Source: Chitinophagales bacterium
GTDB lineage: Bacteria > Bacteroidota > Bacteroidia > Chitinophagales > CAIOSU01
Assembly (NCBI GenBank): GCA_040877935.1
Contig: JBBDNB010000027.1
Location: 1-64,000 of the forward strand
DNA length: 64,000 nt
Direction: 5' to 3'
Below, piece after piece: positions 1 to 8,453 of the stretch; positions within the stretch are counted from its first letter, which is position 1; each line of letters starts with the position of its first letter. The notes under the pieces were generated by a model. It saw only the letters and a program-made list of their open reading frames with translations. It searched no databases and was not told where the DNA came from. The position numbers and the translations under genes are program-made.

Positions 1-76
1 GTTTCTTTCAAAGGTACAAAATAAATACGTCATATTATACTTAACTTAACACTAGGTAGGCATTTGCGACAAATAA

Positions 77-529
77 TTAAACCAAATGATCCAGGTCATC
101 CTTATCCTTGTTTCTATCAGCGGCTTTTTTGGCAATTATCAAATCATTGATATCAATTATTCGAAGCTTTAACTCGTCAAATTTTGTTGATTTTGCATTT
201 TTATATACTTTATCAAATTCCAAACCCTTCACTGAAGTCAGTATATCAATACAAACAGGCGGTTTACCAAATGAAAACACCTCATTTCTATTAGTGTCCA
301 AAAAGTTTTCTTCTGTCATATTAAAAAGGCTCATTCCAAATATAGAGAATGCCTTTTTCAAGCTTTGGTAATTTTCAGCAGTTGGGTTTACCCAAATACC
401 CAGATCACCCGTTGTCCTGTTGTATCCGTGAAAAATAACTGCATAACCACCAATTAGTATATATTCTACTTCTGCTTGCTCTAAGGCATTGATAAAATCC
501 CTGAAATCATCGTTGAAAATATTACCCAT
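77..529 (-). CDS. Nucleotidyltransferase-fold protein, possible toxin of a two-gene cassette
   Basis: 150-residue protein of the MNT/DUF6036-like nucleotidyltransferase group, recognised by G27-G28-Y29-A30 followed by an H-G-Y-N-R-T-T stretch and an acidic motif. The usual D-x-D metal-binding pair reads D42-L43-G44, so the second aspartate is glycine (a single GAT-to-GGT type change), while a third acidic position, D95 in C-I-D-I-L, is present. It may therefore be weakly active or inactive. The ATG overlaps the stop of the upstream small gene by 8 bp, implying translational coupling. Such pairs are often annotated as toxin-antitoxin-like; substrate and role are unknown here. Confidence 0.75.
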   Translation of the reverse strand: MGNIFNDDFRDFINALEQAEVEYILIGGYAVIFHGYNRTTGDLGIWVNPTAENYQSLKKAFSIFGMSLFNMTEENFLDTNRNEVFSFGKPPVCIDILTSVKGLEFDKVYKNAKSTKFDELKLRIIDINDLIIAKKAADRNKDKDDLDHLV

Positions 530-719
530 GCTTTCTCATTGAGAATTTTTGCCTATCCATTTTAGGAGGGTTTTCAGGGTCAATATTGTAGGCAGAACAA
601 ATCAGGTACCAGGCAGCCCTAAATCTTTCACTTGGTGGTTTTTTCAACCAGTACTCCCTGTTTTGGTCTGCCTCCCTGAAGGTTTTGATTGAAAAAGATG
701 TGCGATCCAAACGGTACAT
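522..719 (-). CDS. Small partner protein of the nucleotidyltransferase
   Basis: 65-residue protein with no signal peptide or membrane segment. It carries an L-D-R-T start, an E-A-D-x-N-R-x-Y-W-L stretch, E-R-F-R-A-A-W-Y-L-I in the middle and a basic R-x-K-F-S-M-R-K-H tail. From memory this type of small protein recurrently precedes DUF6036-like nucleotidyltransferases in Bacteroidota, and here it overlaps that gene by 8 bp as the first gene of the pair. By position it could be the antitoxin or a regulatory subunit, but no function can be assigned from sequence. Confidence 0.7.
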   Translation of the reverse strand: MYRLDRTSFSIKTFREADQNREYWLKKPPSERFRAAWYLICSAYNIDPENPPKMDRQKFSMRKHG

Positions 720-913
720 TGCTGTTCATTTTTATAGGCCTGCTTACTAAAATAACAAATTTCCAAGAGGGCATCGAGAAGATGGTAAAAGAAGTTTCGG
801 CATTGCACTAACGAGCATATTCAGGCTCAACACTTTTTGTTTACAGCTGTTCAATATGTAGGAAGAAATCAATCAAAATTTTAGAAACAACATTTTTTTA
901 GTACATTCCCTTT

Positions 914-1468
914 ATGGTTTCAGAAAAGATACAATCACTCGATCAATTACTTGAAGTTCTGCCACAATGCTCCGGCAGCGATTATGTGGATATTGCAAAG
1001 GATATGGAGCTCAATGCAGAAGATCTTTTGCCCTATGCATTTTGGTCAAAAGAATTTTATACTCGCAATTGCCTGGCCCGCAGCGATGATTATGAATTGC
1101 TGCTGCTATGCTGGGAACCGGGACAGGAAACACCCATTCACGGACATGGAGGGCAGGAATGTTGGGTATATCTCGTCCAGGGTCTGATCGAGGAATTCAG
1201 GTACGACCTGGAAGAAGAACCTGCCATTCAATTGAATAACAAACAAAGGGTTTTGCTCCGCGAGAGCAAACTTTCGTACATGAACGATGATATGGGACTA
1301 CACTCCCTAAAAAACATCAGCGAAGGCCGGGCAATGACCCTGCACCTGTATATGAATCCCATTGACAAATGCAGGATTTACGACCCTTCTACAAAGAAAC
1401 TAAGTTGGATGGAAACAGAATACCATTCTTTCAAGGGAAAAAAGCTGAGCGATAAAATCGCTAAATAA
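914..1468 (+). CDS. Cysteine dioxygenase family protein
   Basis: 184-residue cupin of the cysteine dioxygenase type I family, which oxidises cysteine to cysteine sulfinate with non-haem iron and O2. The facial iron triad is visible as H76, H78 (P-I-H-G-H-G) and H130 (G-L-H-S). C83 and Y146 fall at the positions of the Cys-Tyr cofactor of mammalian enzymes, H144 at the conserved second-shell histidine, and R51 in Y-T-R-N at the carboxylate-binding arginine. Cytoplasmic, single-gene unit. A short imperfect palindrome follows the stop. Other thiol dioxygenases are possible, but the conserved Cys-Tyr pair favours cysteine. Confidence 0.88.
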   Translation: MVSEKIQSLDQLLEVLPQCSGSDYVDIAKDMELNAEDLLPYAFWSKEFYTRNCLARSDDYELLLLCWEPGQETPIHGHGGQECWVYLVQGLIEEFRYDLEEEPAIQLNNKQRVLLRESKLSYMNDDMGLHSLKNISEGRAMTLHLYMNPIDKCRIYDPSTKKLSWMETEYHSFKGKKLSDKIAK

Positions 1469-1532
1469 TAACTTGAGTTCGGAAATTATTTATTGCTCAG
1501 AGCTCTTAGATAATTATCAAACTAAGGTTAAT
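1467..1532. repeat. Imperfect palindrome, member of a dispersed family
   Basis: The left arm (1467-1490) contains AACTTGAGTTCGGAAAT; the right arm (1511-1532), read on the other strand, contains AACCTTAGTTTGATAATTA. The arms resemble each other and a sequence at 12101-12122 (19 of 22 positions shared between the right arm and that copy). It lies between the convergent cysteine dioxygenase and ferritin genes, where it could also act as a bidirectional transcript end. Confidence 0.55.
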
Positions 1533-1533
1533 A

Positions 1534-2025
1534 CTATCCAATCAACTCTTCCAATTCCTTATCGATATAATAAGCGCCCATTCCATCAAGACCTATCAGT
1601 TCTATTTTTTCAAGGATATTGGCAAAGAGGATTTCTTCTTCCCTTTGTTCATCCACATAAAACTGCACAAAATTATAGGTGCCATAGGCTTTTTCCTTGC
1701 TGGACAGTTCTGAAAGATCATGCACAGCTTGGGTAACCTCCTGTTCTTCTTTCAATGAATGCTCAACAACCTCTTTGATATTCTTAAAATCCTGCTTGGG
1801 TTGATCAAGTGCCGGTACAACAGAATGCCCGCCAATGTCATTCAGATATTTGAACACTTTGAGCATGTGCTGCCTTTCTTCCTCAGAATGCGCATAGAAA
1901 AATTTAGCACATCCGTTCAATCCTCTTTGCTCGCACCACGATGCTTTGGCAAGATATGAGTAAGAAGCAGAAGCTTCCAATTTTATTTGTTGATTTAATG
2001 CTTTCTCCAGTTTTTTGGATTCCAT
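1534..2025 (-). CDS. ftnA: Ferritin (bacterial non-haem ferritin)
   Basis: 163-residue ferritin-like four-helix bundle, the usual length for bacterial ferritins that oxidise Fe(II) and store it in a 24-mer shell. The ferroxidase residues E17, E50 and H53 are in the expected spacing (E-A-S-A-S-Y and E-E-E-R-Q-H-M), with further acidic residues of the second half-site downstream. The cytosolic protein has no signal peptide. It is transcribed alone and faces the cysteine dioxygenase gene. No clear Fur or Dps-type operator was identified. Confidence 0.92.
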   Translation of the reverse strand: MESKKLEKALNQQIKLEASASYSYLAKASWCEQRGLNGCAKFFYAHSEEERQHMLKVFKYLNDIGGHSVVPALDQPKQDFKNIKEVVEHSLKEEQEVTQAVHDLSELSSKEKAYGTYNFVQFYVDEQREEEILFANILEKIELIGLDGMGAYYIDKELEELIG

Positions 2026-2096
2026 AACGTTTTATTTTTTGCTTTGTAAAGTAACTATGATTAAACTACAAATGGAAATTGCAAATTGTTGAAGAA

Positions 2097-2231
2097 TCAA
2101 CAGCGCATCTCCTGTGAGTTTTTATTTTCAAGCTGTACTTTTGGGCAATCGCACTTAGATGCCGAACAGGCTGATAAAATAAGCATAAGTGTACTAAAAA
2201 CCAGCAAATGGTATTGTTTTTTTTCAAACAT
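2097..2231 (-). CDS. Small putative lipoprotein
   Basis: 44-residue protein beginning with E-K-K, a hydrophobic stretch and a lipobox L19-S-A-C22; the mature part is only about 22 residues and contains two more cysteines (C-D-C) and a C-terminal cysteine. I chose the ATG at 2231 because a longer reading from 2294 would overlap the divergent gene and place charged residues before the signal. Function unknown; it could be an envelope metal- or redox-linked peptide, but the sequence does not prove it. Confidence 0.5.
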   Translation of the reverse strand: MFEKKQYHLLVFSTLMLILSACSASKCDCPKVQLENKNSQEMRC

Positions 2232-2286
2232 AATCTTGATTTTTATAAATATTCTGATTTTACTAACAAAATAAAACCCTTTTTTA

Positions 2287-3381
2287 TTGGCCAAACAATA
2301 TAAAATATTTTACGGAATTCTCGATTGGGGGCTGGGACATGCAAGCAGAAGCATCCCCATAATAAGGTATCTTTTGAAAAAAGGCAATGAGCTGCACATC
2401 GGCTCTTCCGGCAGGGCTTTTGATCTTTTAAGCAAGGAAATCCACCCGGATAAAAATGTGCAATTTTTCCGCCTGCCGGACTACGCCCCGGAATACAAAG
2501 GCAAAAAAGGCCTTTTGGGGGATATGCTGCGCCAAACCCCGCATTTCCTCAAAACAATCAAACAGGAAGAAAAATGGATGCGCCTGAAGCAGCACAGTGA
2601 AAACTACGACCTGATAATATCAGACAACCGCTATGGATTGCACAGTGAGGGCGCTAAAAATATTTTCCTGAGCCATCAGGCTACTATTCTTACGCCAGGA
2701 AAATTTGGGCTCTTACAATATTTTGTGAATAGGTGGTATAAAAACAAATACCTCAAATATTTTGATGAAATATGGATTCCCGACAGCAAAGACAAACACA
2801 ACCTTTCAGGCAAACTTTCACTGGGACATCTGCCGCTTAAGAAAAGGTACATTGGTCCATTGAGCAGATTTTGGAATATAGAATCCAAAGGCAAGAAGCG
2901 AAAAAAATACGATTTGCTGTTGTTGCTTTCAGGACCTGAACCACAGCGCAGCTTTCTTGAGGAAATGCTTTTGGAACAAATTCGTGGCATGGGTTATACA
3001 ACACTGTGTGTACAAGGCAAGACCGAACTCTTTTCTAAAGCACCATTTACCGACAATATTGACCAAATCAGCTATTTGAATGGCGATGAATTATTGGATG
3101 CCATTCAAAGTTCTGAGAAAATCATCTGTCGCTCTGGCTATTCCACAATAATGGAACTGGCAGGACTTGGGAAATCAGCAATTTTAATTCCCACACCTGG
3201 ACAAAGCGAGCAGGAATACCTGGCGCACAGCCTAAAAGAAAAGGGGTGGTTTTACAGTATTGAACAGGATAAATTCATGCTGGAAACTGCACTTGAAGCA
3301 GCAGAAAATTACAAGCTGCCCTATAAAATCCCGGTGAATTACTTCTACAAAAAAATAGGTTCAGTCTTTAAAAGACTCTAA
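2287..3381 (+). CDS. MurG-like family 28 glycosyltransferase
   Basis: 364-residue protein with a GT-B type layout: an N-terminal glycine-rich acceptor segment (G-L-G-H-A-S-R near residue 17) and a C-terminal nucleotide-sugar region with S-G-Y-S-T-I-M-E-L-A and P-x-P-G-Q-x-E-Q. These motifs match the MurG/UDP-glycosyltransferase superfamily rather than MurG itself. The start codon is TTG at 2287; there is no nearby in-frame ATG. The 3' end overlaps the convergent thioredoxin gene by 21 bp. Substrate unknown; a glycolipid or surface glycan is likely. Confidence 0.75.
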   Translation: MAKQYKIFYGILDWGLGHASRSIPIIRYLLKKGNELHIGSSGRAFDLLSKEIHPDKNVQFFRLPDYAPEYKGKKGLLGDMLRQTPHFLKTIKQEEKWMRLKQHSENYDLIISDNRYGLHSEGAKNIFLSHQATILTPGKFGLLQYFVNRWYKNKYLKYFDEIWIPDSKDKHNLSGKLSLGHLPLKKRYIGPLSRFWNIESKGKKRKKYDLLLLLSGPEPQRSFLEEMLLEQIRGMGYTTLCVQGKTELFSKAPFTDNIDQISYLNGDELLDAIQSSEKIICRSGYSTIMELAGLGKSAILIPTPGQSEQEYLAHSLKEKGWFYSIEQDKFMLETALEAAENYKLPYKIPVNYFYKKIGSVFKRL

Positions 3382-3780
3382 AGCCGAACGGCCTTCGCTC
3401 AAAAACATATCTGGCGGATAGGCACCCATTACTTTTTTTACCACACTGCCATCGGCCCTCAGGAAAAAGAAAGTGGGATAGGCTGTAACTCTGTATTTTC
3501 CTGCAAATTCACGGCCATTGCCTTTTTCTGCATCCAACTTAAGGTTGATGAAATTTGCATTGTAAAACGCTGCTACATCGGCATCCTTAAAAGTGTTGGC
3601 ATCCATCCATTTGCAGGGCCCACACCAAACGGCATAAGCATCAACAAATACAGGTTTATTTTCAGACTTTGCTTTTTCAAGCGCCTCCTGGTAGGTCCCT
3701 TCAAAAAAATCAATTTGTGCATTTGCCATCAAAACCAAGCTGACAAAACAAATGCTGAGGTATAGTTTTTTCATAAACAT
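3361..3780 (-). CDS. Secreted thioredoxin-family protein
   Basis: 139 residues with a signal peptide ending near A-N-A-Q (residue 22) and a thioredoxin fold carrying W52-C53-G-P-C56. A cis-proline site is visible as A-Y-P-T. A periplasmic disulfide reductase or isomerase role is expected for this architecture. Translation may begin at 3780 or at the second ATG at 3774 (M-K-K), which gives a cleaner signal peptide. It sits directly downstream of murI on the same strand. Confidence 0.85.
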   Translation of the reverse strand: MFMKKLYLSICFVSLVLMANAQIDFFEGTYQEALEKAKSENKPVFVDAYAVWCGPCKWMDANTFKDADVAAFYNANFINLKLDAEKGNGREFAGKYRVTAYPTFFFLRADGSVVKKVMGAYPPDMFLSEGRSALESFKD

Positions 3781-3798
3781 CTTATTCTTTGATTTTTA

Positions 3799-4611
3799 TC
3801 ATTTGCTTAACGCATAAAACTCACTTTCTATTTCAGAACCAAACAAAATCTTTGCAGTAGCTCTAAATGAAGCAGTATTGTCTGAAAGGAAAAATCGGTG
3901 TTGCCCTTTCTTTTTCTGATTATTGAGCAATTGTTCTTTTTCCAGCACATTTTTCACTGCTTTTTGTGTGAAATCTGTAGAATCAAAAACCTTTACTTTT
4001 TCTCCAAAAAATACTTGTATTTCCTTTTTTATCAAAGGATAATGGGTGCAAGCCAGTACAATAGCATCAATATTCTTAAACTGCTGGTCGCTCAAATAAG
4101 CCTCAATAATTTCCTGGCTGATCTTGTCGTGAAAAAAACCTGCCTCGATCATAGGTGCTAAAAGCGGTGTTTCCTTACATACTACTTCTACATTGGGAAT
4201 GACTGCTTTAATTTTCTTTGGGTAAACTCCTGAAGCAATAGTGCCTCGCGTTCCGATAATCGCGATTTTTGACAAGCTGCGGTCTGCCTCTAAGTTTTCT
4301 ACCAGTGGCTCTACTACATTAATGATTTTAATACGCTGGCCATAATTTTCCTGCAGAAAATCATAGGCAAATGCCGAAGCTGTATTACAAGCTATTACCA
4401 GCATTTTACAATTATGTTCTAATAAAAATTCAGTGATCTGTGCAGCATATTTCCTTACCAACTCGGGTGATTTGTCCCCGTAGGGAAGATGTGCCGTATC
4501 ACCAAAATACAAAATGTCTTCATGAGGAAGACATTTTATAATAGCATCGGCAATGGTCAAGCCTCCAATACCGGAGTCGAAAATGCCAAGCGGAAAGTTA
4601 TTTTTAAGCAA
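3799..4611 (-). CDS. murI: Glutamate racemase
   Basis: 270-residue glutamate racemase that makes D-glutamate for peptidoglycan. The two catalytic cysteines are C75 (A-C-N-T) and C188 (A-C-T-H), with D12-S13-G-I-G-G at the N-terminus and H190 next to the second cysteine. Only a TTG start is available at 4611, seven bases past the upstream skp stop; the in-frame codons before it contain a stop. It is the last envelope gene of the bamA-skp block. Confidence 0.95.
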   Translation of the reverse strand: MLKNNFPLGIFDSGIGGLTIADAIIKCLPHEDILYFGDTAHLPYGDKSPELVRKYAAQITEFLLEHNCKMLVIACNTASAFAYDFLQENYGQRIKIINVVEPLVENLEADRSLSKIAIIGTRGTIASGVYPKKIKAVIPNVEVVCKETPLLAPMIEAGFFHDKISQEIIEAYLSDQQFKNIDAIVLACTHYPLIKKEIQVFFGEKVKVFDSTDFTQKAVKNVLEKEQLLNNQKKKGQHRFFLSDNTASFRATAKILFGSEIESEFYALSK

Positions 4612-4617
4612 GGTGAA

Positions 4618-5139
4618 TTAGTTGATTTTCGCCCTTACCAAAGGTGTAATATTATCAGATTCTGGCGCAACAATTATTGATTGTCCCGGGCTGGAATCAA
4701 ATACGTAAGCATAACCTTTTTCGGCAGCAACTTCATTTACAGCAGTCATGATTTGTTCCTCGAGTGGCGCCAAAAGTTCATTTTGTTTTTCCATCAATTG
4801 CTGTTCAGAACTTCCCTGCAGTTTTTGAATGCGCTGTTCCAAGTCAACGATTTCCTTTTGCCTGGTTTCTTTTATACTCGGCAGCATATCAGCTTCTTCT
4901 TCATAGTACTGCTTAACCTTCGATTCGTATTCGCTGTTCAGGTTGCCAAGATAAGTTTGCAATTCCTGGGCAAACTTTTGCAGTTGTTTTTCGGCAGCGG
5001 CATAAGAGGGTAAATCAGCTAATAGGGTCTGGAAATTCACATGTCCCATTTTTACGTTAGTTCCTTGGGCGCTTAGACTTAGGCTTAATGTCAGTAATGC
5101 AAATGTTAGAAGCAGTGTTTTACTTATTGATTTGATCAT
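4618..5139 (-). CDS. Skp/OmpH-family periplasmic chaperone (second copy)
   Basis: 173-residue protein with a signal peptide (L-S-L-S-A-Q cleavage region near residue 25) and a long charged coiled-coil segment typical of Skp/OmpH, ending with a beta-rich A-Y-V-F-D-S-S segment. Skp holds unfolded outer membrane proteins for the BAM complex. It follows another skp gene and bamA on the same strand, and a paired skp arrangement downstream of bamA is common in Bacteroidota. Confidence 0.88.
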   Translation of the reverse strand: MIKSISKTLLLTFALLTLSLSLSAQGTNVKMGHVNFQTLLADLPSYAAAEKQLQKFAQELQTYLGNLNSEYESKVKQYYEEEADMLPSIKETRQKEIVDLEQRIQKLQGSSEQQLMEKQNELLAPLEEQIMTAVNEVAAEKGYAYVFDSSPGQSIIVAPESDNITPLVRAKIN

Positions 5140-5236
5140 TTTTCTTTGATTTTTTAATGATTTACAATTATTAAATGAGTAATAGTGTTATAAAAAGCCT
5201 TTTATTTTGAGGCACAAATATAGTTTAATTATGAAA

Positions 5237-5773
5237 TTATTTTTCTTCCTGTGTTTTAATGGCCGCATAGCCCATAGCTTTTAAAATTTCATCACTCAGG
5301 TCGAGCTTTTGATTGTAATAAAGCATAGTTACGGCAGAACGGTCAAATATTACATCGTAGCTTTTCGCTTTTGAAATTTTTTGGATTTCATTGTAAATAT
5401 TGTCTTGCAAGGGTTTGGTCAGTTCTTGTCTTTTTTGAAACAGCTCCCCTTCATAGCCAAATTTTTGTTTTTGGTATTCTTTAACCTGGCGTTCTTTTTC
5501 CTCAATGGCATTTTGGCGCTGTACTTTTTGTTGTTCTGTCAGCAGTACTTGTTCTGCCTGGTAGGATTTGTACATTTTGTCAATTTCGCGGTAGCGCTGA
5601 TCAATTTCATCGCGCCATTCACCAGCCAGTTCATCTAATTTTTCCTGGGCTTTTTGATAATCCGGTATTCTTTCCAAAATATAGTCGGTATCGACATATG
5701 CAAAGCGCTGGGCAAAAGCCTGGCTGAAACTAAGCATGATAAAAGCAGTGACAATTAGAGTTGATTTTTTCAT
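5237..5773 (-). CDS. Skp/OmpH-family periplasmic chaperone (first copy)
   Basis: 178 residues from the ATG at 5773, which begins M-K-K-S with a signal peptide ending at A-F-A-Q; a longer reading from 5851 would overlap bamA and lacks a signal. The mature protein opens with R-F-A-Y-V-D-T-D-Y-I-L and has the long central helix pair of Skp. It begins 16 bp after bamA, so it is probably cotranscribed with its client insertase. Confidence 0.9.
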   Translation of the reverse strand: MKKSTLIVTAFIMLSFSQAFAQRFAYVDTDYILERIPDYQKAQEKLDELAGEWRDEIDQRYREIDKMYKSYQAEQVLLTEQQKVQRQNAIEEKERQVKEYQKQKFGYEGELFQKRQELTKPLQDNIYNEIQKISKAKSYDVIFDRSAVTMLYYNQKLDLSDEILKAMGYAAIKTQEEK

Positions 5774-5789
5774 AAGATTGTTTTTTAAA

Positions 5790-8453
5790 CTACTCTGGTT
5801 CAAAACCGAGCACAATGGTAAATTTACCGTATTTGCCCAGAAAATCCCCAAAGCTTGTTGGTTTTTCTATAACTACGTTTTCAAACATCTCCTTATCAAA
5901 TCCAATGCCATAATCGAAACCTAGGAGTCCGAACATTGGTAAAAATATACGGACACCCAGTCCCACAGAGCGTGCCTGATCAAATGGGTTGTATTTTTTT
6001 ATGCTGTTCCAGTAATTTCCTGCTTCAAAAAATGCGTGTGCATAAATGGTAGAGGAAGGATTGGTAGAAAATGCATAACGCAATTCAGTTGTAAACTTAT
6101 TATAGAATGGAGAACCTTCACTTGGGGTTCCTACTTCATAACCCCTCATTGAGATAATATCACGACCAAAGAACTGGAAATTTGACAATCCGTCTCCACC
6201 CAATTCAAAGCGCTCAAATGGGGAGTGGCCAATGTCCTGATTGTAATAGCCCATGAATCCAAGTTTGGCTGCAGTTCTCAATACTAGGTTGCCCTTAATA
6301 TTTAAAAACCATTCGGCTTTGACTTTCCATTTGTGGTATTCTATGTAGCGGTACTTATCATTATTTTCCATTGTAGCATAATCCTTATTGCTAAAAGATG
6401 AATAAGGTGGTGTCATAGCCAATGAAAGTGAAAAATTTGAGCCTCTTTTGGGGAAATGAGGGGCATCGACAGAACTTCTGGAGAGCGTGAAATTAATATT
6501 GAAATTATTGGATACACCATCTGTAATAATGAAATTGGAGGATGTCCAGTTGTCTAATTTATAAGTTTGGAAATTCAAAGACGTTTGGAAAACAAAGAAA
6601 TCATCGGGCCATTTCAATCTTGTGCCAATTCCTACAGAAGTGGAATTGTTTATCATTCGTCCTCTGACTTCTCTTGTAGCAAAATTAAAATCAGCAAAAC
6701 GAGAGTGAAAATAGCTTACTGTAAATGAGTTTGGTTTTTTACCTCCAATCCAGGGCTCGGTAAATGAAAGGTTGTAGGACTGATAAATTTTTCCGTTGGT
6801 TTGTACACGCAAGGATAGTTTTTGTCCATCTCCTGATGGCAGTGGAGACCAGGAGCCTTTGTCAAACAAATTCTGAATGGAGAAATTGGTAAAGGAAATA
6901 CCTACAGTACCTACAACACCTCGGCCTCTACCGCCCCAACCTGCAGAAAGCTCCAGCTGATCCGATGGTTTTTCTACAACGTGGTATTCAATATCAACCG
7001 TACCTTCCTCTGGATTTGGAATTGGGCGCACATCCATTTGTTCCGGATCAAAATAACCAAGTTGAGCAATTTCTCTTTGTGAACGAATCAAATCCGATCG
7101 GCTGAATTTATTACCCGGCAATGTTCTCAACTCTCTTCTCACTACTTTTTCATTGGTCTTGGTATTCCCATATATCCTCACTTCATCGATTGTTGCCTGG
7201 GGACCTTCATAAATCCTTATCTCAACATCAATCGAATCCTCTTCAACTGCAACTTCTACCGGGGTTACCTGGAAAAAGAGATATCCATCATCCATATAAA
7301 GTGAGCTGACATCCATACCGGTTTGGCTCATAAAGAGCCGCTCATCCAGCAAGGTTCTGTCATATATGGTTCCTTTTTTAATGTCGAGTATTTGAGCCAG
7401 TTTATCATCACTGTAGATTGTATTGCCCTTCCATGTAATGTGCCTGAAGTAATACTCATGACCTTCGAATAGATCTATATCAATATAGATATTGCCATCT
7501 TTCAGATAAAATGTGTCTCGAAGAATTCTGGCATCGCGATAGCCATTGGAGTGATAAAAATCAACGATGTTTTGCTTGTCGTTTTCGTATTCCTTTTCAA
7601 TTAGTTTAGATGCACTGAAAATATTGAAATTGGCATACTGACTGGTATAACGATACATTTTAGTAGGTGCAAGCCCGCTGAGCCAATCAATGAAATTGAA
7701 ATTGCTGTCGGCAAATTCCCGCATGTTTTTTACTTTAAAGATTTCCCAGGGTTCAAAATGTGCTTTCTCCTTGGTCTCTTTCATTTTTCTGTGAAGCTTA
7801 ATATCACTATACTTTTCATTGCCATTAATATTGATCTCAGCTATTTTTACTTTCTGCCCTTTGTTGATTTCAATTTGAAGTAATATACTATTGGTCATCA
7901 CTGTATCAGGTATTTCTGAGATAGTGACTTTAGTATTGTAAAATCCTTTTTCTTTGTAGAAATCCTTAATAATATTAACGGTATTGCTCTTGGTATTTTC
8001 GGTAACTACACGTCCTTTGATCAGCCTGATCTTTTCGCGAAGATCATCCGCGTCTCCTTTTTTAATTCCATCCAGTGTAAACCTTGACATTCGGGCTCTT
8101 TCCTGAAGGGCAATTTCGAGAAACATAGTGTTCCCAACAGTTTTGGTGCGATATATTTGTACATCGGTAAACAAACCCTGTTTCCACAAATTTGACATAG
8201 CCTTTGCTATTTCATCTCCGGGAATTTGTATGGTTTGTCCGACACTGAGTCCTGAGAGTGTTACCAAAATATCCGGATCCAGATACTTTGTGCCTGAAAC
8301 AGTTATGCCACCAATTTTATACTCACCGGGAGTAGCATAGTTCAGTGGCTCTACCGGAGTATCCTTTAGGTCTTGATCTTCCTGTGCAGATATCAGAGTT
8401 ATTGAACTTAAGAGAACAACAATAATTGCTAAAAGCCTGGGCTTCAATTTCAT
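5790..8453 (-). CDS. bamA: Outer membrane protein assembly factor BamA
   Basis: 887 residues: a signal peptide, an N-terminal POTRA series (roughly residues 45-480) and a C-terminal 16-strand barrel of the Omp85 family. The barrel contains the S-M-R-G-Y-E motif, the counterpart of the V-R-G-F/Y lid-loop motif, and ends in a beta signal F-T-I-V-L-G-F followed by three residues. BamA folds and inserts outer membrane beta-barrels. Its ATG overlaps the uppS stop by 4 bp (ATGA), so the two are translationally coupled; skp genes follow. Confidence 0.97.
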   Translation of the reverse strand: MKLKPRLLAIIVVLLSSITLISAQEDQDLKDTPVEPLNYATPGEYKIGGITVSGTKYLDPDILVTLSGLSVGQTIQIPGDEIAKAMSNLWKQGLFTDVQIYRTKTVGNTMFLEIALQERARMSRFTLDGIKKGDADDLREKIRLIKGRVVTENTKSNTVNIIKDFYKEKGFYNTKVTISEIPDTVMTNSILLQIEINKGQKVKIAEININGNEKYSDIKLHRKMKETKEKAHFEPWEIFKVKNMREFADSNFNFIDWLSGLAPTKMYRYTSQYANFNIFSASKLIEKEYENDKQNIVDFYHSNGYRDARILRDTFYLKDGNIYIDIDLFEGHEYYFRHITWKGNTIYSDDKLAQILDIKKGTIYDRTLLDERLFMSQTGMDVSSLYMDDGYLFFQVTPVEVAVEEDSIDVEIRIYEGPQATIDEVRIYGNTKTNEKVVRRELRTLPGNKFSRSDLIRSQREIAQLGYFDPEQMDVRPIPNPEEGTVDIEYHVVEKPSDQLELSAGWGGRGRGVVGTVGISFTNFSIQNLFDKGSWSPLPSGDGQKLSLRVQTNGKIYQSYNLSFTEPWIGGKKPNSFTVSYFHSRFADFNFATREVRGRMINNSTSVGIGTRLKWPDDFFVFQTSLNFQTYKLDNWTSSNFIITDGVSNNFNINFTLSRSSVDAPHFPKRGSNFSLSLAMTPPYSSFSNKDYATMENNDKYRYIEYHKWKVKAEWFLNIKGNLVLRTAAKLGFMGYYNQDIGHSPFERFELGGDGLSNFQFFGRDIISMRGYEVGTPSEGSPFYNKFTTELRYAFSTNPSSTIYAHAFFEAGNYWNSIKKYNPFDQARSVGLGVRIFLPMFGLLGFDYGIGFDKEMFENVVIEKPTSFGDFLGKYGKFTIVLGFEPE

